Assembly: GCA_023264635.1 (NCBI GenBank)
Contig: JAHFLT010000007.1
Location: 1-51,946 of the forward strand
Direction of reading: 5' to 3'
Length of the DNA stretch: 51,946 bases
Origin: Candidatus Woesearchaeota archaeon
GTDB taxonomy: Archaea; Nanobdellota; Nanobdellia; Woesearchaeales; JAGVYF01
The position numbers and the translations under genes are program-made. Shown here piece after piece: positions 8,888 to 17,455 of this stretch. The notes beneath the pieces are model-generated. The model was not told the origin of the DNA and did no database searches. It saw only the letters and a program-made list of their open reading frames with translations. Each line of letters begins with the position of its first letter. Within the stretch, counting starts at the first letter, position 1.

Positions 8888-9646
8888 CTATATTTTTATT
8901 TCATCTCCTACCTTAAATCCGGTTTCATTTGCAGTCCCTGCTCTCACTTCCAGCACAAACGCAGCTTCTCTTGGAGATGAGTATGTCTGGCAAGGCTCGC
9001 TTGTGCATGGCTGTGCAGTATAAACCAAAATAATCTTGTTGTCTTTGTCAATAAAAATAATATCCAATGGGATTAGTGTATTTTTCATCCAGAATGAAGC
9101 ACGTATTGGTGGATTAAATGCAAACAGCATTCCCTCATATTCTTCCAGATTGCTGACATACATCAATCCATTAGCATGATCTTCTGGAGTCTCAGCTAGA
9201 GTCACCAATAATTCTTTCCCATTAATAATGGCTTTCTTTCTCTCTTTTTTCATACCAACACATTTCCCTTGGTTGCAAAGGGGTACGAGAATATCCATCG
9301 TTCTTAGGGCACATGATGGAGTTGTGATAGAACATTCTTTGTCATTGCAACGTTGGGCCTCATAGTGTGGTAATGGCTTATCTTTTAGAAATACACCCTT
9401 TTCTTTTCCACATGGACCATCATAGAATGTGCTGGTGCAATCATTGTCACTAGAACACCCATTCTGACATTCATCCAGTGTTCTGACGTATCTGGTATTT
9501 CCATCATCACAGCGCCAATGGGCAAGAAGGTCATCCTGTTTTTTTTCTCTTGGTTCTTTACAGCTTACTAATGTGATAATCCCCAAGAAAAAAACGGCCA
9601 CCATAAAAATGACCCTCGGGAAGTTCTTTATAGTAATCATACCCAT
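8888..9646 (-). CDS. Lipoprotein with Cys-rich region and DUF192 domain
   Basis: From ATG 9646 this encodes about 252 aa. The start is supported by a lipoprotein signal peptide ending LVSC and by a TATA box at about 9665-9676, 20-25 nt upstream; earlier ATGs would run into the divergent gene. A cysteine-rich segment (about 11 Cys, such as DECQNGC, SDNDC, CNDKEC, CNQGKC) suggests disulphides outside the cell. The C-terminal 115 residues are a DUF192 domain: ANGLMYVSNL, MLFAF, ASFWMKNTLIPLDIIFID, AAFVLEVRAGT. DUF192 proteins are exported and of unknown function. Confidence 0.8.
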   Translation of the reverse strand: MGMITIKNFPRVIFMVAVFFLGIITLVSCKEPREKKQDDLLAHWRCDDGNTRYVRTLDECQNGCSSDNDCTSTFYDGPCGKEKGVFLKDKPLPHYEAQRCNDKECSITTPSCALRTMDILVPLCNQGKCVGMKKERKKAIINGKELLVTLAETPEDHANGLMYVSNLEEYEGMLFAFNPPIRASFWMKNTLIPLDIIFIDKDNKIILVYTAQPCTSEPCQTYSSPREAAFVLEVRAGTANETGFKVGDEIKI

Positions 9647-9719
9647 GGATATTCCATAGCAATCTTTATATAAATATCCCCCTATTAAAGCGTCTAGAAA
9701 AGAGGAAGAAAAAAAGAGG
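9647..9719. promoter_or_regulatory. Divergent promoter with a central TATA element
   Basis: TTTATATAAATA at about 9665-9676 is nearly symmetric. Leftward it lies 20-25 nt from ATG 9646, giving a leaderless transcript. Rightward it lies about 50 nt from ATG 9720, leaving a short leader with a GAGGAAG ribosome binding site. Confidence 0.5.
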
Positions 9720-11090
9720 ATGAACCTGCAGATATTCTTTAACCCGAAAAGTGTGGCCGTTATAGGAGTTTCAAAGAGCTCGAGCAAGATAGGCCACGTC
9801 ATATTCCGGAATATTCTCGATGGCCATTGGAAAGGGATGCTTTACCCGGTGAATCCCAATGCAGAGACTATTCTGAATTTTTCCTGTTTCAAAAGCGTAT
9901 TAGAGATAAGGCCACCAATAGACTTGGCAGTAATAGCAGTCCCTACAGAAGGCGTGCTGAAAGTAGTGGACGAATGCGGTAAAAAAGGCATAAAGCATAT
10001 TGTCATGATTACATCTGGCTTTCAGGAAGTCGGTAATATAGAACTGCAAAACAAGCTCCTCAAGCTCTTACAAAAATATAAAATAGCTGTCGTTGGCCCC
10101 AATTGTTTAGGTATCTTTGATGGGTACACCAAACTAGATACTCTTTTCCTGCCAAGGTACCGATTGAGCAGGCCTAATCCGGGTGGCATATCATTCGTCT
10201 GCCAAAGCGGTGCAGTAGGAAGTGCAATCCTTGATTTAGCAACAACTGAACATTATGGCTTCTCCAAGTTTGTCAGTTATGGTAATGCGTTAAATGTGGA
10301 TGAGGCAGAATATATTGACTATCTTGGTAATGATCCAACAACAAGAGTTATCTGTCTCTATGTGGAAGGTGTTAAAGATGGCCCAAAATTTCTGCGCATA
10401 TGCAAAAAGGTTACTAAAAAGAAACCCATCATTGCACTGAAAGCAGGAAGAAGCCCGGCAGGAGCGCAAGCAGCTCTTTCGCACACAGGAGCTCTTGCCG
10501 GTGCAGCAGAAGTTTATGATGGTGTTTTCAGGCAAGCGAACATTATCAAGGCAAATTCGCTTGAGGAGATGTTCGATTATGCCAAGGCTTTGGAGAAAGG
10601 CATGCTGCCAAAAGGACCAAGAGTTGCAATAGTCACTAATGGTGGTGGGTATGGAATCCTTTCCACAGATGCAGTCGCGCAGTATGGTCTCGAGATGGCT
10701 CACTTTTCTCTAGAAACTGAAAAGATAATAGCTGCGGTGCTGCCACCGATTGTTAAAGTGCATAATCCTCTTGATTTGGCTGGTGACGCCACCACAGCAA
10801 GATATCACGCAGCTCTAGAAGCATTAATGAATGACAGGAATGTGGATATGCTGTTAGTTATTGTACTGTATCAGACACCCATTATAACGACAGATATCGT
10901 TGACACCATCATAGAACTCAACGACCTAAAGAAAAAACCCATCGTGGTTGTTTCAACAGGCGGAGAATTCACCGAAGTACTGAAAAAATCGCTGGAAGAG
11001 ACAGGGGTCCCCTGTTATACTTTTCCAGAACAGGCTGTTAGAGCGTTGAAACAACTATGTGCATACAATGCAAAAAACCATCGGAAGTAA
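9720..11090 (+). CDS. Acetate/acyl-CoA synthetase (ADP-forming), alpha subunit
   Basis: A 456-aa alpha subunit with the expected order: CoA-binding Rossmann domain (SVAVIGVSKSSSKIG, VNPNAETI), ligase domain with VGPNCLGIFD and FVCQSGAVGSA, and the phospho-histidine loop LSHTGALAGA near residue 255. With the ATP-grasp beta subunit it converts acyl-CoA, ADP and phosphate to acid, CoA and ATP, the main substrate-level ATP step in many fermentative archaea. It could consume acids or CoA esters arising from the amino-acid catabolic genes at the window start, which is inference. Confidence 0.92.
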   Translation: MNLQIFFNPKSVAVIGVSKSSSKIGHVIFRNILDGHWKGMLYPVNPNAETILNFSCFKSVLEIRPPIDLAVIAVPTEGVLKVVDECGKKGIKHIVMITSGFQEVGNIELQNKLLKLLQKYKIAVVGPNCLGIFDGYTKLDTLFLPRYRLSRPNPGGISFVCQSGAVGSAILDLATTEHYGFSKFVSYGNALNVDEAEYIDYLGNDPTTRVICLYVEGVKDGPKFLRICKKVTKKKPIIALKAGRSPAGAQAALSHTGALAGAAEVYDGVFRQANIIKANSLEEMFDYAKALEKGMLPKGPRVAIVTNGGGYGILSTDAVAQYGLEMAHFSLETEKIIAAVLPPIVKVHNPLDLAGDATTARYHAALEALMNDRNVDMLLVIVLYQTPIITTDIVDTIIELNDLKKKPIVVVSTGGEFTEVLKKSLEETGVPCYTFPEQAVRALKQLCAYNAKNHRK

Positions 11091-13062
11091 TGGACGCAAA
11101 ATTAGTAAAGGTAATAATAGTATAAAAAAAGACCTTCTTCAGTGGAAGCTCCATCATTGGGTAAGTGATTTCCTTAAAGTAAATGTAACGCTATTGATAC
11201 TTCTTTTTGTGTTGGTGTTGATAGGCGTTCAGATGCAGTCCATCTGTGACAGGTTACCTTGTCATACTCCTAAAACAGTGGAAGATGAGTATACGATTAA
11301 GGGCTTGGAACTAAACGAGAAGGTTGGAGACAAAGCACCAACCATCAGCAGCGCCCATCTTTCGCGTAGCATGGCTGATGCCATTATCCGCACAGGAGGC
11401 GGGGTTACAAAGTATTCACAATACATTAGGTTCGCTGGTGATGGTCGTGATCCTATAGCAAGCGGCACTGCATTCTTCGGTCGTGATAGGCGCGGTGTGG
11501 TTAATGACTACCTCCATTTCAATGCAAAAGATGATATCTATGAATATAGTGTGGTTTTCGAGAAAGGCCTGCACAGCGCTATCCAAAACAATAAGCTTAC
11601 AGACTTTGTCAATCAGCCATTGTCACTTCTAGGAGATAGAGTGTATATTGTCGATGCCACTGTTGATACAAGCAATAAGAAACTCACCCTCAAAATGGTT
11701 GATACACTTCTTGTAGATCTCCTTGCAGAGGGTCAGGAAAAGGCATACCGCATTGGAAGCAAGGTGTATGAGGTGAAAGTACTCATCATAGACAATAACA
11801 ATCAGGTTAAATTTATTGTGAATGGTCACGAAACAAAAAACCTGCGCAAAGGCGATGTTGTTATACTACCAGATCAAACTGTTATAGGCGTCACTGAAAT
11901 GCTTCTGAACGAAGCTGGAGAAGGTGCTGACCTTGTCAAATTCTATGTAGGCAGCACCATGCTGGAAGCGACGGATAAATACAGTGATACTGACCTTTCA
12001 TATGATATGCGTTCTCATCGGGCTTCCCTCCATAGCGCAAAGGTACAGTACGTTGGTGCAGTCGAGGGAACAACATTCACTCTTTCTAGCATGAAATTCC
12101 GTGCAGAAGCATCGTCTAAACAGGGTGATATTTATATTCCAGTAGGTGGCTCATTGCGGCAGCAGATGCTTGAGCCAGATGCCATGTTTCCAAACAACTG
12201 GGACCTGGTCTACAACGGATTTGGCATAGGAGACCAAACAAGAAGGCAGGGCACTGTGCCATTGGAATTCGCCACAACAGGAGGTGGATATAACCTTTTT
12301 TTTTCTAACTCGCAGGGTGTCAGTTATACCATCCCATTCATCTCAGCTCAAAATACATTTTCTTATGGAGATGGAAAGCGTTTGCTCCATTTCACTGAAG
12401 CAGGAAGTTCCACAATCTATCCAATTACAAAAAATGACATCTTTATCGTTACAAGTCAGAATAATGGTCGTGGTACAACAAATGTTCTTTCCTATGACGG
12501 TATTGACACAGCCACAAAGCGTCTCTTCTTCCGCGATTGGGCGCTGGGGCAGAAGATAGTCCCCTATGAGACGACAGGTGTTGCTGGTCAAGAAGGCAAA
12601 ACAATGTTCAATGCCGGTGGTCATGAGTACTCTGTATTTATCTCTTCTGCAGTAGGGAACTCTGTGGCAGTTGACCTGAATGGAGACGGTATCTTGTCTG
12701 GCGGGGAGGCTAACATAGTGCTTGCCGGAGGGGGAAGGTTGGACATCAATGCAATAAGCGGTTCTTCAGCTATACTGCAGCTTATTGTGCCAGCTCGTTT
12801 GCTCAGAGAATCAAGAACAGATGAAGCAACACAAATAACCATAACAAAAAATGACTACTCCGTGGACATAGATGTTCCAAATCAAGGAGACCTACAGTTA
12901 ACTGCTGTAGCGAATAAAGATATGCTCTTAGGACAGACAAAATTTGGTACACTTTTTCAGATAACTCGCAGAAAGACGACAAGTGGATTGTTCATCGATT
13001 TCCCAAGAAAGCAGGCTCTGGCAAGTGTGACCATAAAAGTGCAAAACAGGCTTACACAGTAA
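11068..13062 (+). CDS. S-layer protein paralogue lacking the C-terminal S-layer domain
   Basis: About 664 aa, similar along most of its length to the main S-layer protein at 28734. Shared blocks include the YxQYxRF segment, ASGxxxFxRD, DYLxF, LLGxxYxIV, VNGExT-like strands, LNEAGE/ANEAGE, GDxYxPxGxxLRQxxxEPxxM and NxDxxYxG. It has a membrane segment (VTLLILLFVLVLIGVQ, about residues 40-55) instead of a cleavable signal peptide, and stops before the region equivalent to the S_layer_C domain. The 5' end overlaps the synthetase alpha gene by about 23 bp (GTG 11059 is an alternative start). It is probably a membrane-anchored minor surface protein or one of variable expression. Confidence 0.82.
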   Translation: MQKTIGSNGRKISKGNNSIKKDLLQWKLHHWVSDFLKVNVTLLILLFVLVLIGVQMQSICDRLPCHTPKTVEDEYTIKGLELNEKVGDKAPTISSAHLSRSMADAIIRTGGGVTKYSQYIRFAGDGRDPIASGTAFFGRDRRGVVNDYLHFNAKDDIYEYSVVFEKGLHSAIQNNKLTDFVNQPLSLLGDRVYIVDATVDTSNKKLTLKMVDTLLVDLLAEGQEKAYRIGSKVYEVKVLIIDNNNQVKFIVNGHETKNLRKGDVVILPDQTVIGVTEMLLNEAGEGADLVKFYVGSTMLEATDKYSDTDLSYDMRSHRASLHSAKVQYVGAVEGTTFTLSSMKFRAEASSKQGDIYIPVGGSLRQQMLEPDAMFPNNWDLVYNGFGIGDQTRRQGTVPLEFATTGGGYNLFFSNSQGVSYTIPFISAQNTFSYGDGKRLLHFTEAGSSTIYPITKNDIFIVTSQNNGRGTTNVLSYDGIDTATKRLFFRDWALGQKIVPYETTGVAGQEGKTMFNAGGHEYSVFISSAVGNSVAVDLNGDGILSGGEANIVLAGGGRLDINAISGSSAILQLIVPARLLRESRTDEATQITITKNDYSVDIDVPNQGDLQLTAVANKDMLLGQTKFGTLFQITRRKTTSGLFIDFPRKQALASVTIKVQNRLTQ

Positions 13063-13711
13063 TCAGGTGTTTTGGGCTTCTTGTCAGGATTTCAACATCT
13101 TTGCTTACATACAAAGTGTCCTCAATCCGTATGCCAATAGATGGTCTTCCTGTGATGTAAATGCCCGGCTCGATAGTGATAAAATCTCCTTTTCTCACAA
13201 TCCCGGGATTATTTGAACTGATACGGGGACCTTGGTGAATCTTTTTTCCTAAACCATGTCCCAGGGAATGTAAAAAATATTTCGCATACTTACCCAAGAG
13301 CTTGCGCGCGTGCTTGTCCAACGTGCCTCCATTACTATTTACTTTGACTATCTCACAACATTTTGTTTGGCAGTTTCTGACCAGTTCATACAATCTTTTC
13401 TCTTTTGGAGTCGGTTGGCCAATAAAAAATGTTCGTGACATGTCACTGCTCAATCCTTTGTCTCGTGCGCCAATGTCAATAATCACAAAACCTCGTCGCA
13501 GTTTGCATTTGCTGGCCCAATGATGGATCTCTGCTGCATTATTGGCAACTATGGTTCGGAACGCTGGTTTCACACCATGCTTTCGAAAATATCTGTTAAT
13601 GAACCGTGCAACATCCATCTCTGTCGTGAAACGTGGAAAATTCTTTAGTGCTTCCTCGTATGCATCATCAGTAATCCGACATAGCCGTTTCATGACAGCA
13701 TAAGCGTTCAT
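13052..13711 (-). CDS. M24-family metallopeptidase (Xaa-Pro dipeptidase-like catalytic domain)
   Basis: A 219-aa pita-bread fold enzyme comprising only the catalytic domain, with no N-terminal creatinase-like domain. All five metal ligands are visible: the two aspartates in VIIDIGARDKGLSSDMSRTF, the histidine in HSLGHGLGKKIH, and the glutamates in TIEPGIYI and IRIEDTLYV. It should remove N-terminal residues from peptides, probably before proline. Its 3' end overlaps the convergent S-layer paralogue by 11 bp. Confidence 0.88.
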   Translation of the reverse strand: MNAYAVMKRLCRITDDAYEEALKNFPRFTTEMDVARFINRYFRKHGVKPAFRTIVANNAAEIHHWASKCKLRRGFVIIDIGARDKGLSSDMSRTFFIGQPTPKEKRLYELVRNCQTKCCEIVKVNSNGGTLDKHARKLLGKYAKYFLHSLGHGLGKKIHQGPRISSNNPGIVRKGDFITIEPGIYITGRPSIGIRIEDTLYVSKDVEILTRSPKHLITV

Positions 13712-13782
13712 ACCAATTTCATTATTTTAGAAGTTTAAATAATTGGTGGATAGTACAATAGAAAAAAATATGGAGTACCTCT

Positions 13783-14142
13783 TCAGTCTCTAAAAACGTA
13801 TTTGTTGTTATCCCCTTTATACACAATTCCACCTTCGAATGTTTCTCCTTCTTGATACAAAGGTGACTGGTATGTTTGATTCAGAAGGTTTACCAAGTAA
13901 TCTGCTGTTTTTTCATTCGTTGCTTTTGAATACGTTGCTTGTAGTACATACCGTAATCCCTCTCCTGCTGCTTCTTGAGCAATCGGTAGCAAGTCTTCAG
14001 GTAATTCCGGATTATCAATGCTTTCAGTCAGCCAAAGTTCCAAATCGCTCGGAGTTTGCGTAAGTTTTCTGATAGCTGGCAGTTGTGCTTCAATCATATC
14101 TTTCGTTGCATTGCAACTGAAAAATCCATATGCTTGTCCCAT
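13783..14142 (-). CDS. Hypothetical acidic protein
   Basis: 119 aa from ATG 14142, chosen because GAGGTGAA lies 4 nt upstream; an in-frame upstream ATG at 14184 has no such signal. The protein is soluble, acidic and mostly helical (MGQAYGFFSCNATKDMIEAQL at the N-terminus, GIVYKGDNNKYVF at the end). I recognise no family. Confidence 0.65.
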   Translation of the reverse strand: MGQAYGFFSCNATKDMIEAQLPAIRKLTQTPSDLELWLTESIDNPELPEDLLPIAQEAAGEGLRYVLQATYSKATNEKTADYLVNLLNQTYQSPLYQEGETFEGGIVYKGDNNKYVFRD

Positions 14143-14228
14143 TTGATTCACCTCAATCTGTTCATTACGTGGAAGAAAAGTCAATGTTATATAAACCTTT
14201 CTATTTTGTTGTTACTAATAAGTGACTA

Positions 14229-15377
14229 TCATTTCAAATAATTTTCTATTCTCTCCATCGCTTCCTTAATCAATGGCAGCTTTGCTGCATAAGAACATCG
14301 TATGAATCCTTCACCATGTTTTCCAAATTCAGAACCAGGCACAACAGCAACCTTTGCCTTGTTCAGTAAGTCTTTTGCAAAATCACAACTGTTTTTCTGG
14401 GTAATATCAGTAATTTGCGAGAATGTGTAGAATGCTCCATCTGGCATGTGTGTTCTCAATCCTAACTCATTCAAACGTGGCACAATGTATCTTCGCCTTC
14501 TGTCATACTCATTTTTCATATCATCCCTATACCGTTTTGGTAGTGACAATGCTTTCAAAGCCATCCATTGAGAAAGGTGCGGAGGGGACAATGTCATATA
14601 ATGATGGGGCATACTGGCGGCTTTAATGAATTCGGACGGTCCGTGCATATAACCCATTCTAAAGCCAGCCATTGCATAACTTTTTGAGAACGTATGGAAT
14701 GTCACAACATGGTCCTGCATCCCATTAAGCGACCCGAATGAAATGTGCTTCTTGTCATATACTAAATCCTCATACGCTTCATCGCTGAAGATATACAAAT
14801 CATGCTCGAGTGCAATAGCTGCAATAGCTTCCATAGTTTTCTTGGAAAGGACATTTCCAGTTGGGTTTTCCGGTGTATTGATGAGCAGCACTTTTGTTTT
14901 CTTTTTATCAATTGCAGCGTTAATTGCTTCTGGCTGCAGCTCAAAATTATTTTCTTCCATGCAAGGCACTCCAATAGGCACACCTTCAACCAGATCAATG
15001 ATAGGGATATAGCCAAGATAACCAGGGTCCTGAATCAATATCTGTTCAGTGGGGTCTATGGTTGAAAGCAATGCTGCGAAAATTCCTTCCTGGCTTCCTG
15101 TAGTGACAATGATATCATCTGCATCTGCATTGATTTTGTTCTCCTTCTTCAGCTTTTGTGCAATTGCCTCTCGCAGCTCCACTTTTCCATTAGGTGCTGA
15201 ATAATGCGTAGTCTTGCCGATTATTTTTTTTCCATAATCCAGAATAGGTTTTGGCGTGATGAAATCCGGTTCTCCGGGACCCAAAGAAACAATATTCTTA
15301 TCTTCAGCTGCAATTCTCAGAAGTTTTCCAATGACAGCATCTGGAAGTTGAAGGTCACGTTCAGAGATATGAGTCAT
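14229..15377 (-). CDS. Class I/II PLP aminotransferase (aspartate aminotransferase-like)
   Basis: A 382-aa fold-type I aminotransferase. Motifs in order: LGPGEPDF, the cofactor-binding VTTGSQEGIF, NTPENPTGNVLS, SDEAYEDLVYD, the Schiff-base lysine in HTFSKSYAMAGFRMGY, and a C-terminal arginine in GFIRCSYA that binds the substrate carboxylate. It transfers amino groups between amino acids and keto acids; aspartate, alanine or aromatic substrates are possible. It stands alone between two small leftward genes. Confidence 0.9.
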   Translation of the reverse strand: MTHISERDLQLPDAVIGKLLRIAAEDKNIVSLGPGEPDFITPKPILDYGKKIIGKTTHYSAPNGKVELREAIAQKLKKENKINADADDIIVTTGSQEGIFAALLSTIDPTEQILIQDPGYLGYIPIIDLVEGVPIGVPCMEENNFELQPEAINAAIDKKKTKVLLINTPENPTGNVLSKKTMEAIAAIALEHDLYIFSDEAYEDLVYDKKHISFGSLNGMQDHVVTFHTFSKSYAMAGFRMGYMHGPSEFIKAASMPHHYMTLSPPHLSQWMALKALSLPKRYRDDMKNEYDRRRRYIVPRLNELGLRTHMPDGAFYTFSQITDITQKNSCDFAKDLLNKAKVAVVPGSEFGKHGEGFIRCSYAAKLPLIKEAMERIENYLK

Positions 15378-15410
15378 GTTATATTTCTTGAGAGAATTTA
15401 ATATTTAAAA

Positions 15411-15770
15411 CTACTCTTCTTCCTCATCCTCATGATGTTCGCTGTACTCTTCTGCACACTTATCACTACAGAACCTGCAAACCTCACCGTGAAATTCCTC
15501 CTCAACAGCACCATCCACAAGAACTTTCCCGCACGTCCTGCATTTTGCTCCTTCGCCTTCTGCATGAGCTCCTTCCATGAAGCCCTCTTCCCACGTGGAA
15601 ATCTCATCATCTTCCTTTAATTCTTCCAGTGAATGAGGATCATAAACATCTTCATCTTTCTTCTTCTCACGTATATTCTCATGTAGTTCTTCGTCTTCAG
15701 ACATTTCTCGTCGCTTTGCAGTCATGGAAGCAGTAGGTTGCTTCACTTTTGGTGTTTTGGATTTTAACAT
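15411..15770 (-). CDS. Small zinc-ribbon protein with highly acidic tail
   Basis: 119 aa from ATG 15770 (MLKSKTPKV), or 124 aa from an ATG 15 nt earlier. The N-terminal half is charged and probably disordered. The C-terminal half has CRTCGKVL ... CRFCSDKCAEEY, two cysteine pairs spaced like a TRASH-type metal-binding ribbon, then a run of E, D and H. It may bind a metal or be an RNA/protein-binding factor; no specific function is evident. Confidence 0.65.
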   Translation of the reverse strand: MLKSKTPKVKQPTASMTAKRREMSEDEELHENIREKKKDEDVYDPHSLEELKEDDEISTWEEGFMEGAHAEGEGAKCRTCGKVLVDGAVEEEFHGEVCRFCSDKCAEEYSEHHEDEEEE

Positions 15771-15849
15771 GTACCAACCAAGCACTCAGCTCTATAAATA
15801 ATTTGTGTTAATGAAAGGTGAACACGCAGAAAGTGAATGACCTCCCATG

Positions 15850-16053
15850 CTCCATCCCAAAAAGTACTCAGCAGCTTTAGGTCGAGCCTTAGCAGTAGCC
15901 CATTTTGCACTGACAAAGGGACGACATCTAGGAAATGCAAAGAAGCCATAAGTTTCTTGCACAAGGAAAACAGCGATTCTCCTTTGTGTCAGCTATCATC
16001 TAAAAATGCAAAGGCGAGAAGCTGCTGAGCCAAGCGAGAATTTTTGGATGGAG
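15850..16053. mobile_element. MITE-like modular hairpin element, copy A
   Basis: A 204-bp element bounded by CTCCATCC(C)AAAAA on the left and its complement TTTTTGGATGGAG on the right. The interior is homologous along its length to the copy at 17244-17455: the GTCGAGCCTTAGC segment, TAGCCCATTTTG, TGACAAAGGG, and the hairpin with TTCTCCTTTGTGTCAGC. It encodes no protein and I see no target duplication. The core is also shared, inverted, with the element at 4088-4351. Confidence 0.75.
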
Positions 16054-16132
16054 TCATTTGGTGTTATGCTCCTTTCACTATCTGTGCGGTAGTAAGGAAA
16101 ATTAATATAACAATGTTGCTTGAAAAAAGGGG

Positions 16133-16555
16133 ATGTCAAATAAGAATGAAGAACTAAAGAAATGGCTAAAGGCTTACCTCAAAAGTAGGTTAGCCACATC
16201 TTTAGTCCACATTGAAGAAAGTGAAAACACACTATTTGTGGAGTATACTGAAAAAAAGCATTTGTATGTCATTTATCCAATCTTTAATGAAATAGCACCA
16301 CTACTAGACAAGGTAAAAAGTAAAGAACATTCGATTACAATTGTTGCATTGAATACTGATAAGAACGTGATTCAATTGGTTGAGTGGTGGGATGAGTTAG
16401 CTCAATATCCTCAATTAAGCCTATTTTTTGTTGTTCCAGAGATGAGCGAGAAATGGGCAATCTTTCCATTCACGCATAACAAGATAACTGAAAGAAAGTA
16501 TCTTGAGAAAGGTTTACGGGCCATGGCAGAAGGGATAGGTTATTCTCGTGAGTGA
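16133..16555 (+). CDS. Hypothetical protein between two MITE copies
   Basis: A 140-aa soluble protein with alternating helices and strands (LKKWLKAYLKSRL at the N-terminus, TIVALNTDKNV and LSLFFVVPE as strands). The fold pattern resembles small alpha/beta nuclease-like proteins, but no catalytic motif is clear. AAAAGGGG precedes the ATG closely and a TATA-like AATTAATATAA lies upstream. It ends 2 bp before the 3' end of the convergent next gene. Confidence 0.6.
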   Translation: MSNKNEELKKWLKAYLKSRLATSLVHIEESENTLFVEYTEKKHLYVIYPIFNEIAPLLDKVKSKEHSITIVALNTDKNVIQLVEWWDELAQYPQLSLFFVVPEMSEKWAIFPFTHNKITERKYLEKGLRAMAEGIGYSRE

Positions 16556-16557
16556 AA

Positions 16558-17073
16558 TTAGGCACCATCAGGTTGTTCGTGTTTAGCTGCTTCATAGATT
16601 GCCACAAAGAGCTTTTCAGGTAGAGACAATCCAGCTTCAACACAACACTTTGCAAGCTGGTATCCTTCTATATTTTCCTCACTTTCCCTGCATGCCAGGA
16701 TACGAGAGATAGTTTCTGTGCATAAAATACCACCATTTAATGATAAAGCAGCAGGATTTCCATTCCTTTGTGCCACTTCTAATGTCTTTAAATCAACAAA
16801 GAGATTCTCTTTCTTTAGTTTGTTTTCTTTTTGTGAAAATCCATATCCTTGTAAAGTTATTACTATAGCATTTGCCAAGATTTCTTTCTTGCTTTTGCCT
16901 TTAATAACATAATTTTCCATAGAACAAAACGGTTTATCTCTCACTTTTTCTAACAAAAACACCCTTCCAAGGTATTTCTTGCTCCTTTGCCGAGCTCCCT
17001 TTTGTGTCCATTGGTTCTGGACAAGATAAGCATAGGTATTTCCCTTAACAGTTTTTGTCCTTATGAAAGCCAT
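16558..17073 (-). CDS. Conserved hypothetical protein, IS1634-like N-terminal motif
   Basis: About 170 aa when started at the MRMAFIRTK segment; the same frame is open further upstream to 17139. The front part (FIRTKTVKGNTYAYLVQNQW ... RQRSKKYLGR) resembles the N-terminal strand-rich segment of IS1634-type transposases and of a family of short DPANN proteins. No DDE catalytic domain follows. The rest is helical. It lies tail-to-tail with the 16133 gene, and the pair is bracketed by the two MITE copies. Confidence 0.6.
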   Translation of the reverse strand: MAFIRTKTVKGNTYAYLVQNQWTQKGARQRSKKYLGRVFLLEKVRDKPFCSMENYVIKGKSKKEILANAIVITLQGYGFSQKENKLKKENLFVDLKTLEVAQRNGNPAALSLNGGILCTETISRILACRESEENIEGYQLAKCCVEAGLSLPEKLFVAIYEAAKHEQPDGA

Positions 17074-17243
17074 CCTCATTTTTAAGCACCAGAGCTTAAA
17101 AACTTTTTGGGCTACACGTACGCTATAGGTAACTATCACTATCTTTGCTAATGTTTGCTAATGTCAAATACTCACTTTCTGCTTCTTTAGTAGTACTTTT
17201 GATGGTACTTTCTAGATTGCTTCTTATCTGTATAGTGTGGTGG

Positions 17244-17455
17244 CTCCATCCAAAAAAGCGTTAGCAGCCTAAGGTCGAGCCTTAGCCTTAGCCCATTTTG
17301 TGCTGACAAAGGGGAAGCTCCCTACGGGAAATGTAAAGAAGTCATAGGATTCTTGCACAAGGAGAACAGCGGTTCTCCTTTGTGTCAGCTATCATCTAAA
17401 AATGCAAAGGTGAGAAGCTGCCGAGTTGAGCGAGAGCGAAAATTTTTGGATGGAG
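17244..17455. mobile_element. MITE-like modular hairpin element, copy B
   Basis: A 212-bp element with 13-bp perfect terminal inverted repeats (CTCCATCCAAAAA / TTTTTGGATGGAG), in the same orientation as copy A. Internal hairpins include AGAACAGCGGTTCT, and TGACAAAGG faces CCTTTGTGTCA as an outer dyad. It is non-coding. The copy at 15850 has small deletions relative to this one. Confidence 0.75.
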
